In this document: one piece after another, positions 1 through 6,620 of the stretch | Layout: every line of letters begins with the position of its first letter | How positions within the stretch are numbered: position 1 is the first letter of the stretch | Made by a program: the position numbers and the translations under genes | Notes under the pieces: model-generated | What the model was told of the DNA's origin: nothing | Database searches by the model: none | Seen by the model: only the letters and a program-made list of their open reading frames with translations | From: a candidate division FCPU426 bacterium | GTDB lineage: Bacteria > Oederibacteriota > JAAXVQ01 > JAUVAV01 | Reading direction: 5' to 3' | Length of the DNA stretch: 8,024 nt | NCBI GenBank assembly: GCA_030619365.1 | Contig: JAUXBQ010000117.1 | Location: forward strand, 1 to 8,024

Positions 1-1913
1 GCACATCTTACGTGCTTTTGCCGATCACCGCGGCCATTATTACCACCTGCCTTTCCTTTACGCCGCTGTTCATGAATATTGGCGGCTGGCACGGGGTCAT
101 GATCAGCTTTCTCCCGCCGGTTATTTTCCTCATGCTGGGGGCTTCTTTATTTGAATCCATACTTATTCTTCCCAGTCACATGAGCATACGCCTGCCGAAG
201 ATATTCATGGGGCGGTCCCGGACACTGGGCGCCCAGCTCACACCAACCCCACGCTCCAGGCAGAAGACCCCGGCGGCCCTCAAGCCCGCCGAACAACGCG
301 TCCGGCACTGGTTTTTGGCCTGGGAAGCGGGTTATGGCCGTCTGCTCCAAAAGGCGTTCAAGAGGAAATACTGGGTTATTCTGGCCGCGCTGGTTATTTT
401 GGGTGGCTCGTTCCTGGTGGCGGCCAAGACCATGAAATTTACCATGTTCCCCCGCACCGAATCTGATCAGATCAACCTGGTGGGCGAGGCGCCCCGTGGC
501 ATGTTGGCCAAACAGACCGCCGTACTGGTCCAGCCGGTCGAGGATATGCTGAAGGAGTATCTGGGCCGGGAAATGATCGGTTTCCGGACGCAAATCGCCA
601 GGAGCCGCCGGGGGCGCGCGGTGGAGGAGAACAAGTTCAGAATTCGGATACAGATCGTCCCACGCGGGGAAAGAAAAAAATCATCCAAGCAGCTCATCAG
701 GGAATGGGAGGAAAAGCTGGAACCCTTCCAAAAAGATTTCGAAAAATTGAACTTTTCCCGTCAGCACTGGGGCGGCTCCGAATCGCCCGTCCAGGTCTTG
801 ATTAAGGACAACAATGATGAAAACCGGCGCGCCTGCGCCGAAGCCCTGGCCAGGGAAATGGCCGGGTATCCTGAGCTGGAAAATATCGAGGTAGACAAAC
901 CAATTACCAATCCCGAGTACAAGCTTGCCATCAAGCGGGAGGAAATGAAACGGCTCGGCATTAGCGCATCCGGCGTGAAGTCGACTTTGCGCGCCGCGGT
1001 GGAGGGCTTGTTGCTGTATGAATTAAAAGGCGAAAACGAGGAGCGCTATGTCCGGCTCACCATTCCGGAAGAATCCAAGAGAAAGATCGGGGACATCCTG
1101 GATATCCCCGTGGAAAATAAGAGAAATTACCTGGTTCCCTTGAAAAGCATTGTGACCGTCACCAAGCAAACCACGCCGGCCAATATCGAACGGCAGGATT
1201 ATATCCGGACCCTTATGGTCTTTGCGGATATGAAGCAGGGGACGAAAAAGACACCATTGGAAATCGCCGGGGAATTCGAAGCCCAAGTGTTTCCGGTCCT
1301 GCAGCGCCAATATCCCACGACCGGGATTTCCTTTACCGGGGAAATCTTTGACACCCGTGCCACGAAGCGGGATATGCTGTACGCGGTGATTATGGCGCTG
1401 GCCTTGATTTTCGCCGTGCTGGCCCTGCTATTCAATTCGCTCTACAAACCTTTGATCATCATGCTGACCATCCCGTTTGGGGTGGTGGGCGTGATTTGGT
1501 GCCTCATTGGACATGGGATGAGCGTGTACGGTTTTTTCTCGCTCATCGGCGGGTTGGGGATGATGGGCGTGGTGATCAACGACTCCATTGTCATGCTGAC
1601 CAAACTGGACCGGGAATATGACCGCGGCGGGCACAAGGACATGTCCGATACACAGATCGCGGAGATCGCCAAAACCCGTTTGCAGGCCGTGCTGCTGACC
1701 ACGCTGACCACGATTGCCGCGTTGTTCCCGACAGCCTACGGCTGGGCCGGATTCGACTCCATGCTTTCGGAGATGATGCTGGTGATGGGCTGGGGACTGA
1801 TATTCGGCACCATGATTACCCTGGTGCTGGTGCCCAGCCTGTACAGCCTGGTGCAGGACCTCCGGCACACTTTGGCCATCCCGGCCCGGGCCACATGCGA
1901 CGGAAAGAGGTAA
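1..1913 (+). CDS. RND-family efflux permease (AcrB-like), 5'-truncated by the window
   Basis: This is the C-terminal ~636 residues of an inner-membrane proton-driven RND pump; the frame is open to the left edge (codons from base 3), so the start lies outside. The family is usually about 1000-1070 residues. Visible in order: paired hydrophobic segments matching TM5-TM6 (bases ~12-185); a basic cytoplasmic linker; TM7 (~369-440); a second large periplasmic porter domain beginning near the MFPRTESDQ segment (~447) and ending near 1370; then TM8-TM12 (~1380-1850). Family hallmarks are the NSLYKPLIIM segment at the end of TM8, GMMGVVINDSIV in TM10, and RLQAVLLTTLTTIAALFP. The TM10 position that is Lys940 in E. 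coli AcrB appears to be Asn here (codon 1578-1580), as in many divergent RND members. The TM4 aspartates are not in the window. The substrate cannot be told from sequence. The TolC-family gene follows after 2 bases, so the two are co-transcribed. Confidence 0.95.
   Translation, partial: TSYVLLPITAAIITTCLSFTPLFMNIGGWHGVMISFLPPVIFLMLGASLFESILILPSHMSIRLPKIFMGRSRTLGAQLTPTPRSRQKTPAALKPAEQRVRHWFLAWEAGYGRLLQKAFKRKYWVILAALVILGGSFLVAAKTMKFTMFPRTESDQINLVGEAPRGMLAKQTAVLVQPVEDMLKEYLGREMIGFRTQIARSRRGRAVEENKFRIRIQIVPRGERKKSSKQLIREWEEKLEPFQKDFEKLNFSRQHWGGSESPVQVLIKDNNDENRRACAEALAREMAGYPELENIEVDKPITNPEYKLAIKREEMKRLGISASGVKSTLRAAVEGLLLYELKGENEERYVRLTIPEESKRKIGDILDIPVENKRNYLVPLKSIVTVTKQTTPANIERQDYIRTLMVFADMKQGTKKTPLEIAGEFEAQVFPVLQRQYPTTGISFTGEIFDTRATKRDMLYAVIMALALIFAVLALLFNSLYKPLIIMLTIPFGVVGVIWCLIGHGMSVYGFFSLIGGLGMMGVVINDSIVMLTKLDREYDRGGHKDMSDTQIAEIAKTRLQAVLLTTLTTIAALFPTAYGWAGFDSMLSEMMLVMGWGLIFGTMITLVLVPSLYSLVQDLRHTLAIPARATCDGKR
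1904..1910 (+). promoter_or_regulatory. Shine-Dalgarno site for the TolC-family gene
   Basis: AAAGAGG ends 5 bases before the ATG at 1916 and sits just before the permease stop TAA (1911-1913). It supports 1916 as the start rather than the in-frame ATG at 1895, which would place seven charged residues ahead of the signal peptide. The arrangement implies translational coupling to the permease. Confidence 0.7.
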
Positions 1914-1915
1914 CC

Positions 1916-3349
1916 ATGCGCACAGGACTATTGCTCGCGGTGATAGCTCTGGGACTGGCGGGGAATCCGCTGCTGGCCGCGGAAACGACCCCACGGCCTC
2001 CTAAAACCGTTCAACTGACCCTGGATGAATTCGTCACCACGGCCGCTCAACGGGACGCGGTGTTTCAGGAAATTCTGATCGATGAACTGCAGCTGCAGTA
2101 CCAGGAAGTGTTGGCCCTGCCGGCCCAGGACCTGGTGCTGGCCGTGCAAGGGCAGTACAATTATTCACTGTGCGAGGGATGGGAAGACGGGCCCGAGGGC
2201 GGCCTGGCGCTCAGCAAGCTGTTTGCCGCTTCGGGGACCGACCTGTCCGCGGAATACGGACTGAGCCGGAACACGCTGATTAACGAATACCGCTCGAATT
2301 TCACGTTCGCCTTGTCCCAACCCATCGCGAAAAACGCGTTTGGGCGCGCGAACCGCCTGAAGTCGCAGTTGATCGGCATTGAAAATGACCTGGCCCGTCA
2401 CCAGATCGCCGAAGCCTACGAGGACTATCTGGCCGCGCTGGTGCAAACCTATTACCAATGGTATGCCGCTTTCCAGTTGCTGGAAACCAGCCGGGCCATT
2501 TACCGCGATAATCTGCAGGTGCTGAAAAATATGCAGGCCAAGCAGAAGAGCAAAATCGCGGATCAGACCGATGTGGATAAAATACGCTTGCAGGTTTTGG
2601 GGAATCAGGAGGATATCATTACGTTTCAGCAGGCCTTCCGCGAACTCTTGCATGACATTGAGCGGTCCCTCCGCCATGCTGGCACGACCGAACTCCGGCC
2701 CGTGGAACCCGCGTCCTATAAGCAGGCCGAGCAGTCGTTCGCCGACGATTATGCCCGGTTCACCCGGGGCAGCCGGACCTACCGTATTTTGGCGCTTTTA
2801 GAGAAGCAAGGAAAAAAGAGCGCGGAAATTTACGCGGACGATTTGCTGCCTTCGGCCAATCTGCGGTTGGGATACCAGGCGGACGGCGCGGAGTTCGCGT
2901 TCGACAACAAAGGCAGCCGCGTGTTCGCCGGCGCCAGCCTGGAATGGCCGCTCCCGGGCCAGCAACAGGGGGCACGGTATGAGACCGCCAGGATCAATGC
3001 CGATAAAACCCGCTTGACCACGGGAAACACGCGTCTGCAGTTGCAGACGGATTTAAAGAATCTGCACTTGCGGATCGAGCGGGAAAAAGAGCTTTTGTCC
3101 ATAACCAAGGAAAAAATCCGTCGCACGGAAGCAATTCTCGCGGAGGAGTCCCGCAATTACGGGTATGGGCGCGTTACGCTCAATGATCTGATCGCCGCCC
3201 GCAGCGTACGTGACAACGCCCTTTACAATAAAATATCCCATACCATTGAGCTGTATCGCCTGGAGATGGAGTGGCTGCGCCTGACCGACCAGTTGATCAC
3301 GCCCCGGGAAATGCCGCGCTATGGGGAGCCGGGACCGGCCGCGCCCTGA
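1916..3349 (+). CDS. TolC-family outer-membrane efflux protein
   Basis: This 477-residue protein is the probable outer-membrane exit duct of the tripartite pump whose permease ends 2 bases upstream. Residues 1-22 form a signal peptide (Arg2, then a hydrophobic core, cleavage likely after Ala22). There is no lipobox cysteine, unlike OprM-type channels. Two OEP-type (PF02321) halves can be seen. The first starts near TVQLTLDEFV (31-40) and continues with long amphipathic helices, a beta-strand-like stretch ending LSQPIAKNAFGRANR (133-147), and the helical segment QKSKIADQTDVDKIRLQ (210-226). The second half has the strand region 312-347 (LPSANLRLGY, ASLEWPLP) followed by a long coiled helix from ~355 with YGYGRVTLNDLIAARS (415-430). 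Length is normal for the family (about 420-500). A lone cysteine (Cys86) lies in the first extracellular-like region. The family call is secure; the substrate and the name of the pump are not determinable. Confidence 0.93.
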   Translation: MRTGLLLAVIALGLAGNPLLAAETTPRPPKTVQLTLDEFVTTAAQRDAVFQEILIDELQLQYQEVLALPAQDLVLAVQGQYNYSLCEGWEDGPEGGLALSKLFAASGTDLSAEYGLSRNTLINEYRSNFTFALSQPIAKNAFGRANRLKSQLIGIENDLARHQIAEAYEDYLAALVQTYYQWYAAFQLLETSRAIYRDNLQVLKNMQAKQKSKIADQTDVDKIRLQVLGNQEDIITFQQAFRELLHDIERSLRHAGTTELRPVEPASYKQAEQSFADDYARFTRGSRTYRILALLEKQGKKSAEIYADDLLPSANLRLGYQADGAEFAFDNKGSRVFAGASLEWPLPGQQQGARYETARINADKTRLTTGNTRLQLQTDLKNLHLRIEREKELLSITKEKIRRTEAILAEESRNYGYGRVTLNDLIAARSVRDNALYNKISHTIELYRLEMEWLRLTDQLITPREMPRYGEPGPAAP

Positions 3350-3374
3350 TTTCTGCGCCAGGGACTCTTTTTTT
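3344..3374 (+). terminator. Weak candidate intrinsic terminator after the efflux operon
   Basis: CCCTG (3344-3348) can pair with CAGGG (3359-3363) across a 10-base loop, followed after four bases by a run of seven T (3368-3374). The 5' arm overlaps the stop codon of the TolC-family gene. The stem is only 5 bp and the T-run is not flush with it, so this may be inefficient or fortuitous. The position, between two unrelated transcription units, fits a terminator. Confidence 0.35.
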
Positions 3375-3389
3375 ACATGGCTTTCCACC

Positions 3390-3426
3390 TTGACGTTTTC
3401 ACTCACTTTTCAAAATATGGTAATAT
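3390..3426 (+). promoter_or_regulatory. Possible sigma70-type promoter for the radical SAM gene
   Basis: TTGACG (3390-3395) matches five of six bases of a -35 box. The AT-rich stretch after it offers only imperfect -10 boxes: TATGGT at 3416-3421 (20-base spacer), TAATAT at 3421-3426 (25-base spacer), or AAATAT at 3413-3418 (17-base spacer, poor match). The location, after a terminator-like hairpin and ~40-75 bases before the gene start, is right for a promoter. The sequence match alone is weak. Confidence 0.3.
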
Positions 3427-3455
3427 GCAGCAGAGATTTTGAATTTTTAGAATCC

Positions 3456-3459
3456 GGAG
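3456..3459 (+). promoter_or_regulatory. Shine-Dalgarno site supporting a TTG start
   Basis: GGAG lies 6 bases before TTG at 3466. The TTG start gives the family-typical N-terminus MKILMVYPEF. The next in-frame ATG (3478) would remove the first beta-strand of the Rossmann-like domain, so the rare start codon is preferred. Confidence 0.6.
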
Positions 3460-3465
3460 CTACTC

Positions 3466-4962
3466 TTGAAAATACTCATGGTGTATCCTGAATTTTTGGA
3501 CTCGTTTTGGGGATTTAAACATTCCCTTAAATTTGCCTTCAAAAAAGCGGTTACGCCCCCCCTGGGATTGTTAACCCTGGCCAATCTGCTGCCTGCCGAA
3601 TGGGATATCCGGCTGGTCGACATGAATGTCCGACACTTAAAAAACAGCGATATCCGGTGGGCGGACCTCGTATTTTTGAGTGCGATTCAACTGCAGGCCG
3701 CCTCCGTGGATCGGGTTATTCAGTTATGTAAAAAGCACGGTAAGCAAACAGTTGCCGGTGGCCCCCTGTTTACCACGGACCATGACCGCTATCCGAACAT
3801 TGATCACCTTGTTTTAAATGAGGCGGAAATCACCTTGCCGGAGTTTCTTCAGGATTGGAATAACGGCAAACCCCAAAAAAAGTACACCTCCCCGGAGTGG
3901 ACCGATATGTCCGCCTCGCCGCTCCCGCGCTGGGACCTGGTGAAGGCACAGGATTATTTTTTAATGAACATACAATACTCCCGCGGGTGCCCTTTTAACT
4001 GTGATTTTTGTGATGTCACTCAATTGTATGGCAATCGACAGCGAACCAAATCCACGGCACAAATCCTAAAAGAACTGGATTTGATCCATGCGCGCGGTTG
4101 GCGGGATCAGGTACTATTTGTGGATGATAACTTTATTGGAAATAAACAAGCGTTAAAGCGCGAGCTGCTGCCGGCCCTGGCAACCTGGATGCGGAGCAAA
4201 AATAATCCTTTTACGTTTTATACCCAAGTTTCACTCGACTTGGCTGATGATGAAGACCTGATGCGTTTGCTGACGGCCGCCGGATTTAATACCGTTTTTG
4301 TCGGTGTCGAAACCCCCCACGAGGCCAGCTTGCACGAGTGCGCTAAAAATCAGAACGTGAAACGGGACCTCGTGGCTTGTGTTAAAAAAATCCAGCGCTT
4401 GGGATTGCAGGTGCAGGGCGGATTTATTGTCGGTTTTGATAATGATTCGCCCACGATATTTCAAGACCAAATTAATTTCATTCAACAAAGCGGTATTGTC
4501 ACGGCCATGGTGGGCATCTTGCAGCCCTTGCGCGGCACGCGCCTGTATGCCCGTTTGGAAAAAGAGAAACGTTTGCTGGCAGGTTTTCCCGGCAACAACA
4601 CGGATGGTAGTGTCCATTTTATTCCCAGCATGGGCCAGGAAGCGCTGGTGGCCGGTTATCGGCAACTGGTAGAAACCATTTACCTTCCCGCCAATTACTA
4701 CGCCCGTATCCGCCGGTTTTTTTCTGAGTATCATGCCTGCGTTTCCATGGTGGCCCACAAAAATATCCGAACCCTTTTAACTTTCCTGAGGACATCCTGG
4801 TTTTTAGGCGTGCTGGGCAAGGAGCGCAAATATTATTGGAGACATTTTTTATGGATTTTGGCCAATAAACCAAAGCAGATCAGGCTATATATGACTTTAG
4901 CGGTCTTTGGTTATCATCACCGAAAACATTTTGAGCGATTGGCCAAAGAAGCCCTCGGTTAA
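3466..4962 (+). CDS. B12-binding-domain radical SAM protein (DUF4070 type)
   Basis: This 498-residue cytoplasmic enzyme probably uses a [4Fe-4S] cluster, S-adenosylmethionine and perhaps cobalamin. Residues 1-~135 form a B12-binding-like Rossmann domain starting MKILMVYPEF, with VDMNVRHL (51-58), SAI (72-74) and GGP (98-100). The cobalamin-ligating His of the usual DxHxxG motif is replaced by Asn54, as I recall for relatives of this subfamily. The radical SAM core (~165-370) has the cluster motif Cys175-x3-Cys179-x2-Cys182 in YSRGCPFNCDFCD, then FVDDNFIGNK (218-227), GVETP (280-284) and GFIVGFDND (319-327). The C-terminus, with FIPSMGQEAL (385-394) and YLPANYYARIRRFF, matches DUF4070. The hopanoid methylase HpnP belongs to this architecture, but so do many proteins of unknown substrate, and no hopanoid genes are adjacent. 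The gene starts with TTG and is AT-richer than its neighbours (4441-4500 is 21/60 G+C), which may indicate separate acquisition. Confidence 0.93.
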   Translation: MKILMVYPEFLDSFWGFKHSLKFAFKKAVTPPLGLLTLANLLPAEWDIRLVDMNVRHLKNSDIRWADLVFLSAIQLQAASVDRVIQLCKKHGKQTVAGGPLFTTDHDRYPNIDHLVLNEAEITLPEFLQDWNNGKPQKKYTSPEWTDMSASPLPRWDLVKAQDYFLMNIQYSRGCPFNCDFCDVTQLYGNRQRTKSTAQILKELDLIHARGWRDQVLFVDDNFIGNKQALKRELLPALATWMRSKNNPFTFYTQVSLDLADDEDLMRLLTAAGFNTVFVGVETPHEASLHECAKNQNVKRDLVACVKKIQRLGLQVQGGFIVGFDNDSPTIFQDQINFIQQSGIVTAMVGILQPLRGTRLYARLEKEKRLLAGFPGNNTDGSVHFIPSMGQEALVAGYRQLVETIYLPANYYARIRRFFSEYHACVSMVAHKNIRTLLTFLRTSWFLGVLGKERKYYWRHFLWILANKPKQIRLYMTLAVFGYHHRKHFERLAKEALG

Positions 4963-5050
4963 ATTTGTAGTACCGGGTCTGTGCGCTTTGGTATTTCCGG
5001 CGGAGTTGGGCGATGTCGATATGACCGGAAAGGCCTGCGCGTGGGACATA

Positions 5051-5057
5051 AAGGGGG
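5051..5057 (+). promoter_or_regulatory. Shine-Dalgarno site choosing the Mut7-C start
   Basis: AAGGGGG ends 7 bases before ATG at 5065. The alternatives are ATG at 5092, where the nearest GGAGG (5071-5075) is 16 bases away, and ATG at 5116, which has no visible Shine-Dalgarno sequence but begins close to the conserved domain. The site favours 5065 without settling the question. Confidence 0.5.
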
Positions 5058-5064
5058 ACAGGTA

Positions 5065-5874
5065 ATGGCCGGAGGTTTTCATCACCGCGATATGCGCGCC
5101 AGACCATCATTGCCGATGAAAAGGGAACCAACTCCTGTTGTCATTGCCGCGCGCTTTCGTTTTTACGGAAAACTGAGGGATTTTCTGCCTTGGCGGCGGA
5201 GAGGGAAATCTTTCCCGTTCACCTTCAAAGGCCGTCCCGCGGTCAAGGACACGCTGGAAGCCCTGGGCGTCCCGCACCCGGAAGTTGACCTGATTCTCGC
5301 GAATGGCCGGTCCGTGGACTTTTCCCATCGGCTGCAGGGCGGCGACCGGGTCGCTGTCTATCCGCCCGGTCCGTTCCGTTTGCGCGGCCGGTTTTTCCAT
5401 CTCCAGCCCCCGCTGCCGAAAAATACCGGATTTGTGATCGATTGTCATTTGGGCAAACTGGCCCGCCGCTTGCGTCTGTTGGGTTTTGACGCGGTGTATC
5501 GGCGGGATTTTTCGGACGCGGAAATCGTGGAAACCGCGGTACGGGAGAAAAGAATAGTCTTGACGCGGGACGTGGGTCTCCTGAAAAATAAGCAAGTCGG
5601 CCTGGGGTACTGGGTGAGGTCCCAGCACGTGGAACGGCAATTGAAAGAGGTGATTGCACGCTACGGGCTGCGGGGGCGTTTTCAACCGTTTGTCCGCTGC
5701 CTGGAGTGCAACGGCAGGATCCGGCCGGCGGCCAAGCGCCGGATTCAAGGCCGCCTCTTGCCCAAAACCCGGGCGTATTTCAACCGGTTTTACCAGTGCC
5801 CGGATTGCGGCCGGGTGTATTGGCGGGGATCGCATTACCCGGGATTGAAACAGTGGATACGGAAGGCCGGGTGA
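5065..5874 (+). CDS. Ub-like + Mut7-C (PIN-fold) putative RNase with zinc ribbon
   Basis: This predicted cytoplasmic protein has 269 residues from ATG 5065. Residues ~26-103 resemble the ubiquitin-like beta-grasp Ub-Mut7-C domain (PF14451): RFRFYGKLRDFLP, then VKDTLEALGVPHPEVDLIL, NGRSVDFSHRLQGGDRVAVYP. Residues ~121-250 match the Mut7-C RNase domain (PF01927), a PIN-fold relative: FVIDCHLGKLARRLRLLGFD (123-142) with Asp126, then SDAEIVE (150-156) and VLTRDVGLL (165-173) with Asp169 as probable metal-binding acidic residues. A zinc ribbon is formed by Cys212/Cys215 (CLEC) and Cys245/Cys248 (CPDC), followed by the family-typical ending GRVYWRGSHY. All expected key residues are present, so the enzyme looks intact. 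Nuclease activity is inferred from the fold, and the target RNA is unknown. The start is uncertain: 5065 has the better ribosome site, but residues 1-17 look unlike family members and ATG 5116 (residue 18) is a serious alternative. The 102 bases between the radical SAM stop and 5065 show nothing convincing. Confidence 0.92.
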   Translation: MAGGFHHRDMRARPSLPMKREPTPVVIAARFRFYGKLRDFLPWRRRGKSFPFTFKGRPAVKDTLEALGVPHPEVDLILANGRSVDFSHRLQGGDRVAVYPPGPFRLRGRFFHLQPPLPKNTGFVIDCHLGKLARRLRLLGFDAVYRRDFSDAEIVETAVREKRIVLTRDVGLLKNKQVGLGYWVRSQHVERQLKEVIARYGLRGRFQPFVRCLECNGRIRPAAKRRIQGRLLPKTRAYFNRFYQCPDCGRVYWRGSHYPGLKQWIRKAG

Positions 5875-5883
5875 AGCCGGCCT
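5864..5883 (+). repeat. Perfect 7-bp inverted repeat with the stop codon in its loop
   Basis: AGGCCGG (5864-5870) and CCGGCCT (5877-5883) are perfectly complementary around the 6-base loop GTGAAG, which contains the TGA stop (5872-5874) of the Mut7-C gene. No T-run follows, so this is not a standard intrinsic terminator. It could be an RNA-stability or processing hairpin between two co-transcribed genes, or chance in GC-rich sequence. Confidence 0.5.
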
Positions 5884-5901
5884 GTGGATCATCACTAAAC
5901 C

Positions 5902-5909
5902 TTAGGAGG
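5902..5909 (+). promoter_or_regulatory. Strong Shine-Dalgarno site for the glycine-hairpin gene
   Basis: TTAGGAGG contains full AGGAGG (5904-5909), 6 bases before ATG 5916. It fixes that start over longer in-frame options reaching back into the Mut7-C gene, and predicts strong translation. Confidence 0.85.
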
Positions 5910-5915
5910 CTTGCA

Positions 5916-6527
5916 ATGAAGCGAATTGTTGTGATTTTGATTTTTTTACTGCTGGCCGCTTCGCCGGCCGCTGCGCGGGAGCGTAGTGGGCGGGGAGCAA
6001 CACTGGCCCGGGATATCATGGGTGGAGCCATGGCCGGTTCCGTGGTCGGATTCTCGTCCGGTTTGTATCGGTACGGCCAGAGCGGGAATACCGACCCCCG
6101 GGTATTGCTCGTGGATTCGGTTTATGGGTTACTGGGGGGCGCGATTGTGGGCACGGGCCTGGGAATTTATGAATTCACCAGCAGCGACAGCGGTGACATC
6201 GGGGTTACGGTCGCGGATTACGTGACCATGGGCGCGCTGATGGGGGGGTTCATCGGGGTCATGGGCGCGTTCATCCCCTACGCGCTGAGCGACGATACTG
6301 ACTCGGATAATTTCGCGATAGGTTCGGTGGGCATGGGGTTGGGCGGAATGATTGGAGCCGGCCTGGGACTGGGCGTCGCCATTCTGGATATTAGCCTGCG
6401 CTCTGAGGAGGATGATCTCTTGCTCAGCGGAACCGTGGGACTGAAACCCGAGACCGCCTGGCTGTCCGTAAACGGAGAGCCCGCGCCGGCCTTGTGCGTC
6501 CGCGTGGTGGAATTGCGTTTTCACTGA
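5916..6527 (+). CDS. Exported glycine-rich hydrophobic-hairpin protein, function unknown
   Basis: I do not recognise a named family for this 203-residue protein. Residues 1-20 are a clear Sec signal peptide: MKR, a hydrophobic core, then SPAAA with cleavage predicted between Ala20 and Arg21. The mature part has four Gly-rich hydrophobic segments: ~33-51 (IMGGAMAGSVVGF), ~65-85 (YGLLGGAIVGTGLGIY), ~103-122 (MGALMGGFIGVMGAF) and ~135-158 (VGMGLGGMIGAGLGLGVAI). They carry GxxxG-like spacings typical of glycine-zipper helix packing. The later ones are separated by acidic Ser/Asp linkers (SSDSGD at 89-94, SDDTDSDN at 125-132). The C-terminus (~165-203) is not hydrophobic and ends RVVELRFH, possibly beta-stranded. 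It is likely periplasmic or membrane-associated; an outer-membrane glycine-zipper role is conceivable but unproven. It begins 41 bases after the Mut7-C gene and is followed 93 bases later by a lipoprotein gene, so a shared envelope role is possible. The gene call is strong; the function is not assignable. Confidence 0.82.
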   Translation: MKRIVVILIFLLLAASPAAARERSGRGATLARDIMGGAMAGSVVGFSSGLYRYGQSGNTDPRVLLVDSVYGLLGGAIVGTGLGIYEFTSSDSGDIGVTVADYVTMGALMGGFIGVMGAFIPYALSDDTDSDNFAIGSVGMGLGGMIGAGLGLGVAILDISLRSEEDDLLLSGTVGLKPETAWLSVNGEPAPALCVRVVELRFH

Positions 6528-6604
6528 TCTGGCCGCCCAGGAAAGAAGTCTGGCAAGATTTCATATTCTGTATTAGGATAGGGACATTACGCCAATACTT
6601 AACC

Positions 6605-6613
6605 AAGGGAGGG
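6605..6613 (+). promoter_or_regulatory. Shine-Dalgarno site for the GTG-started lipoprotein
   Basis: AAGGGAGGG ends 7 bases before GTG 6621. It supports that start, which yields a textbook lipoprotein signal. The 93-base gap before it (6528-6620) has an AT-rich stretch (about 6560-6600) but no promoter boxes that I would defend. Confidence 0.75.
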
Positions 6614-6620
6614 AAAAACC

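Noticed and set aside
1428..1994. A 188-codon minus-strand open frame opposite the end of the permease
   Set aside because: His/Gln/Pro-rich antisense translation of transmembrane segments. The plus strand carries unmistakable RND motifs over the same bases.
3466..4962. Naming the radical SAM gene hpnP (hopanoid 2-methyltransferase)
   Set aside because: The domain architecture is shared, but many DUF4070 radical SAM proteins are not HpnP, and no hopanoid biosynthesis genes are in the window.
4981..5064. In-frame GTG start at 4981 for the Mut7-C gene
   Set aside because: The added residues are Gly/Arg-rich and unlike the family, and no ribosome site precedes the GTG.
5107..5895. A 262-codon minus-strand open frame opposite the Mut7-C gene
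   Set aside because: The plus-strand product matches two known domains and a zinc ribbon with all key residues. The antisense product is Pro/Arg/Gln-rich with no recognisable domain.
5706..5915. In-frame N-terminal extension of the glycine-hairpin gene back to 5706
   Set aside because: It overlaps the Mut7-C gene in another frame and would bury the signal peptide. ATG 5916 has AGGAGG at ideal spacing.
6529..6541. Small CTGG/CCAG inverted repeat just after the glycine-hairpin gene
   Set aside because: Only a 4-bp stem with no T-run after it; too short to call a terminator.
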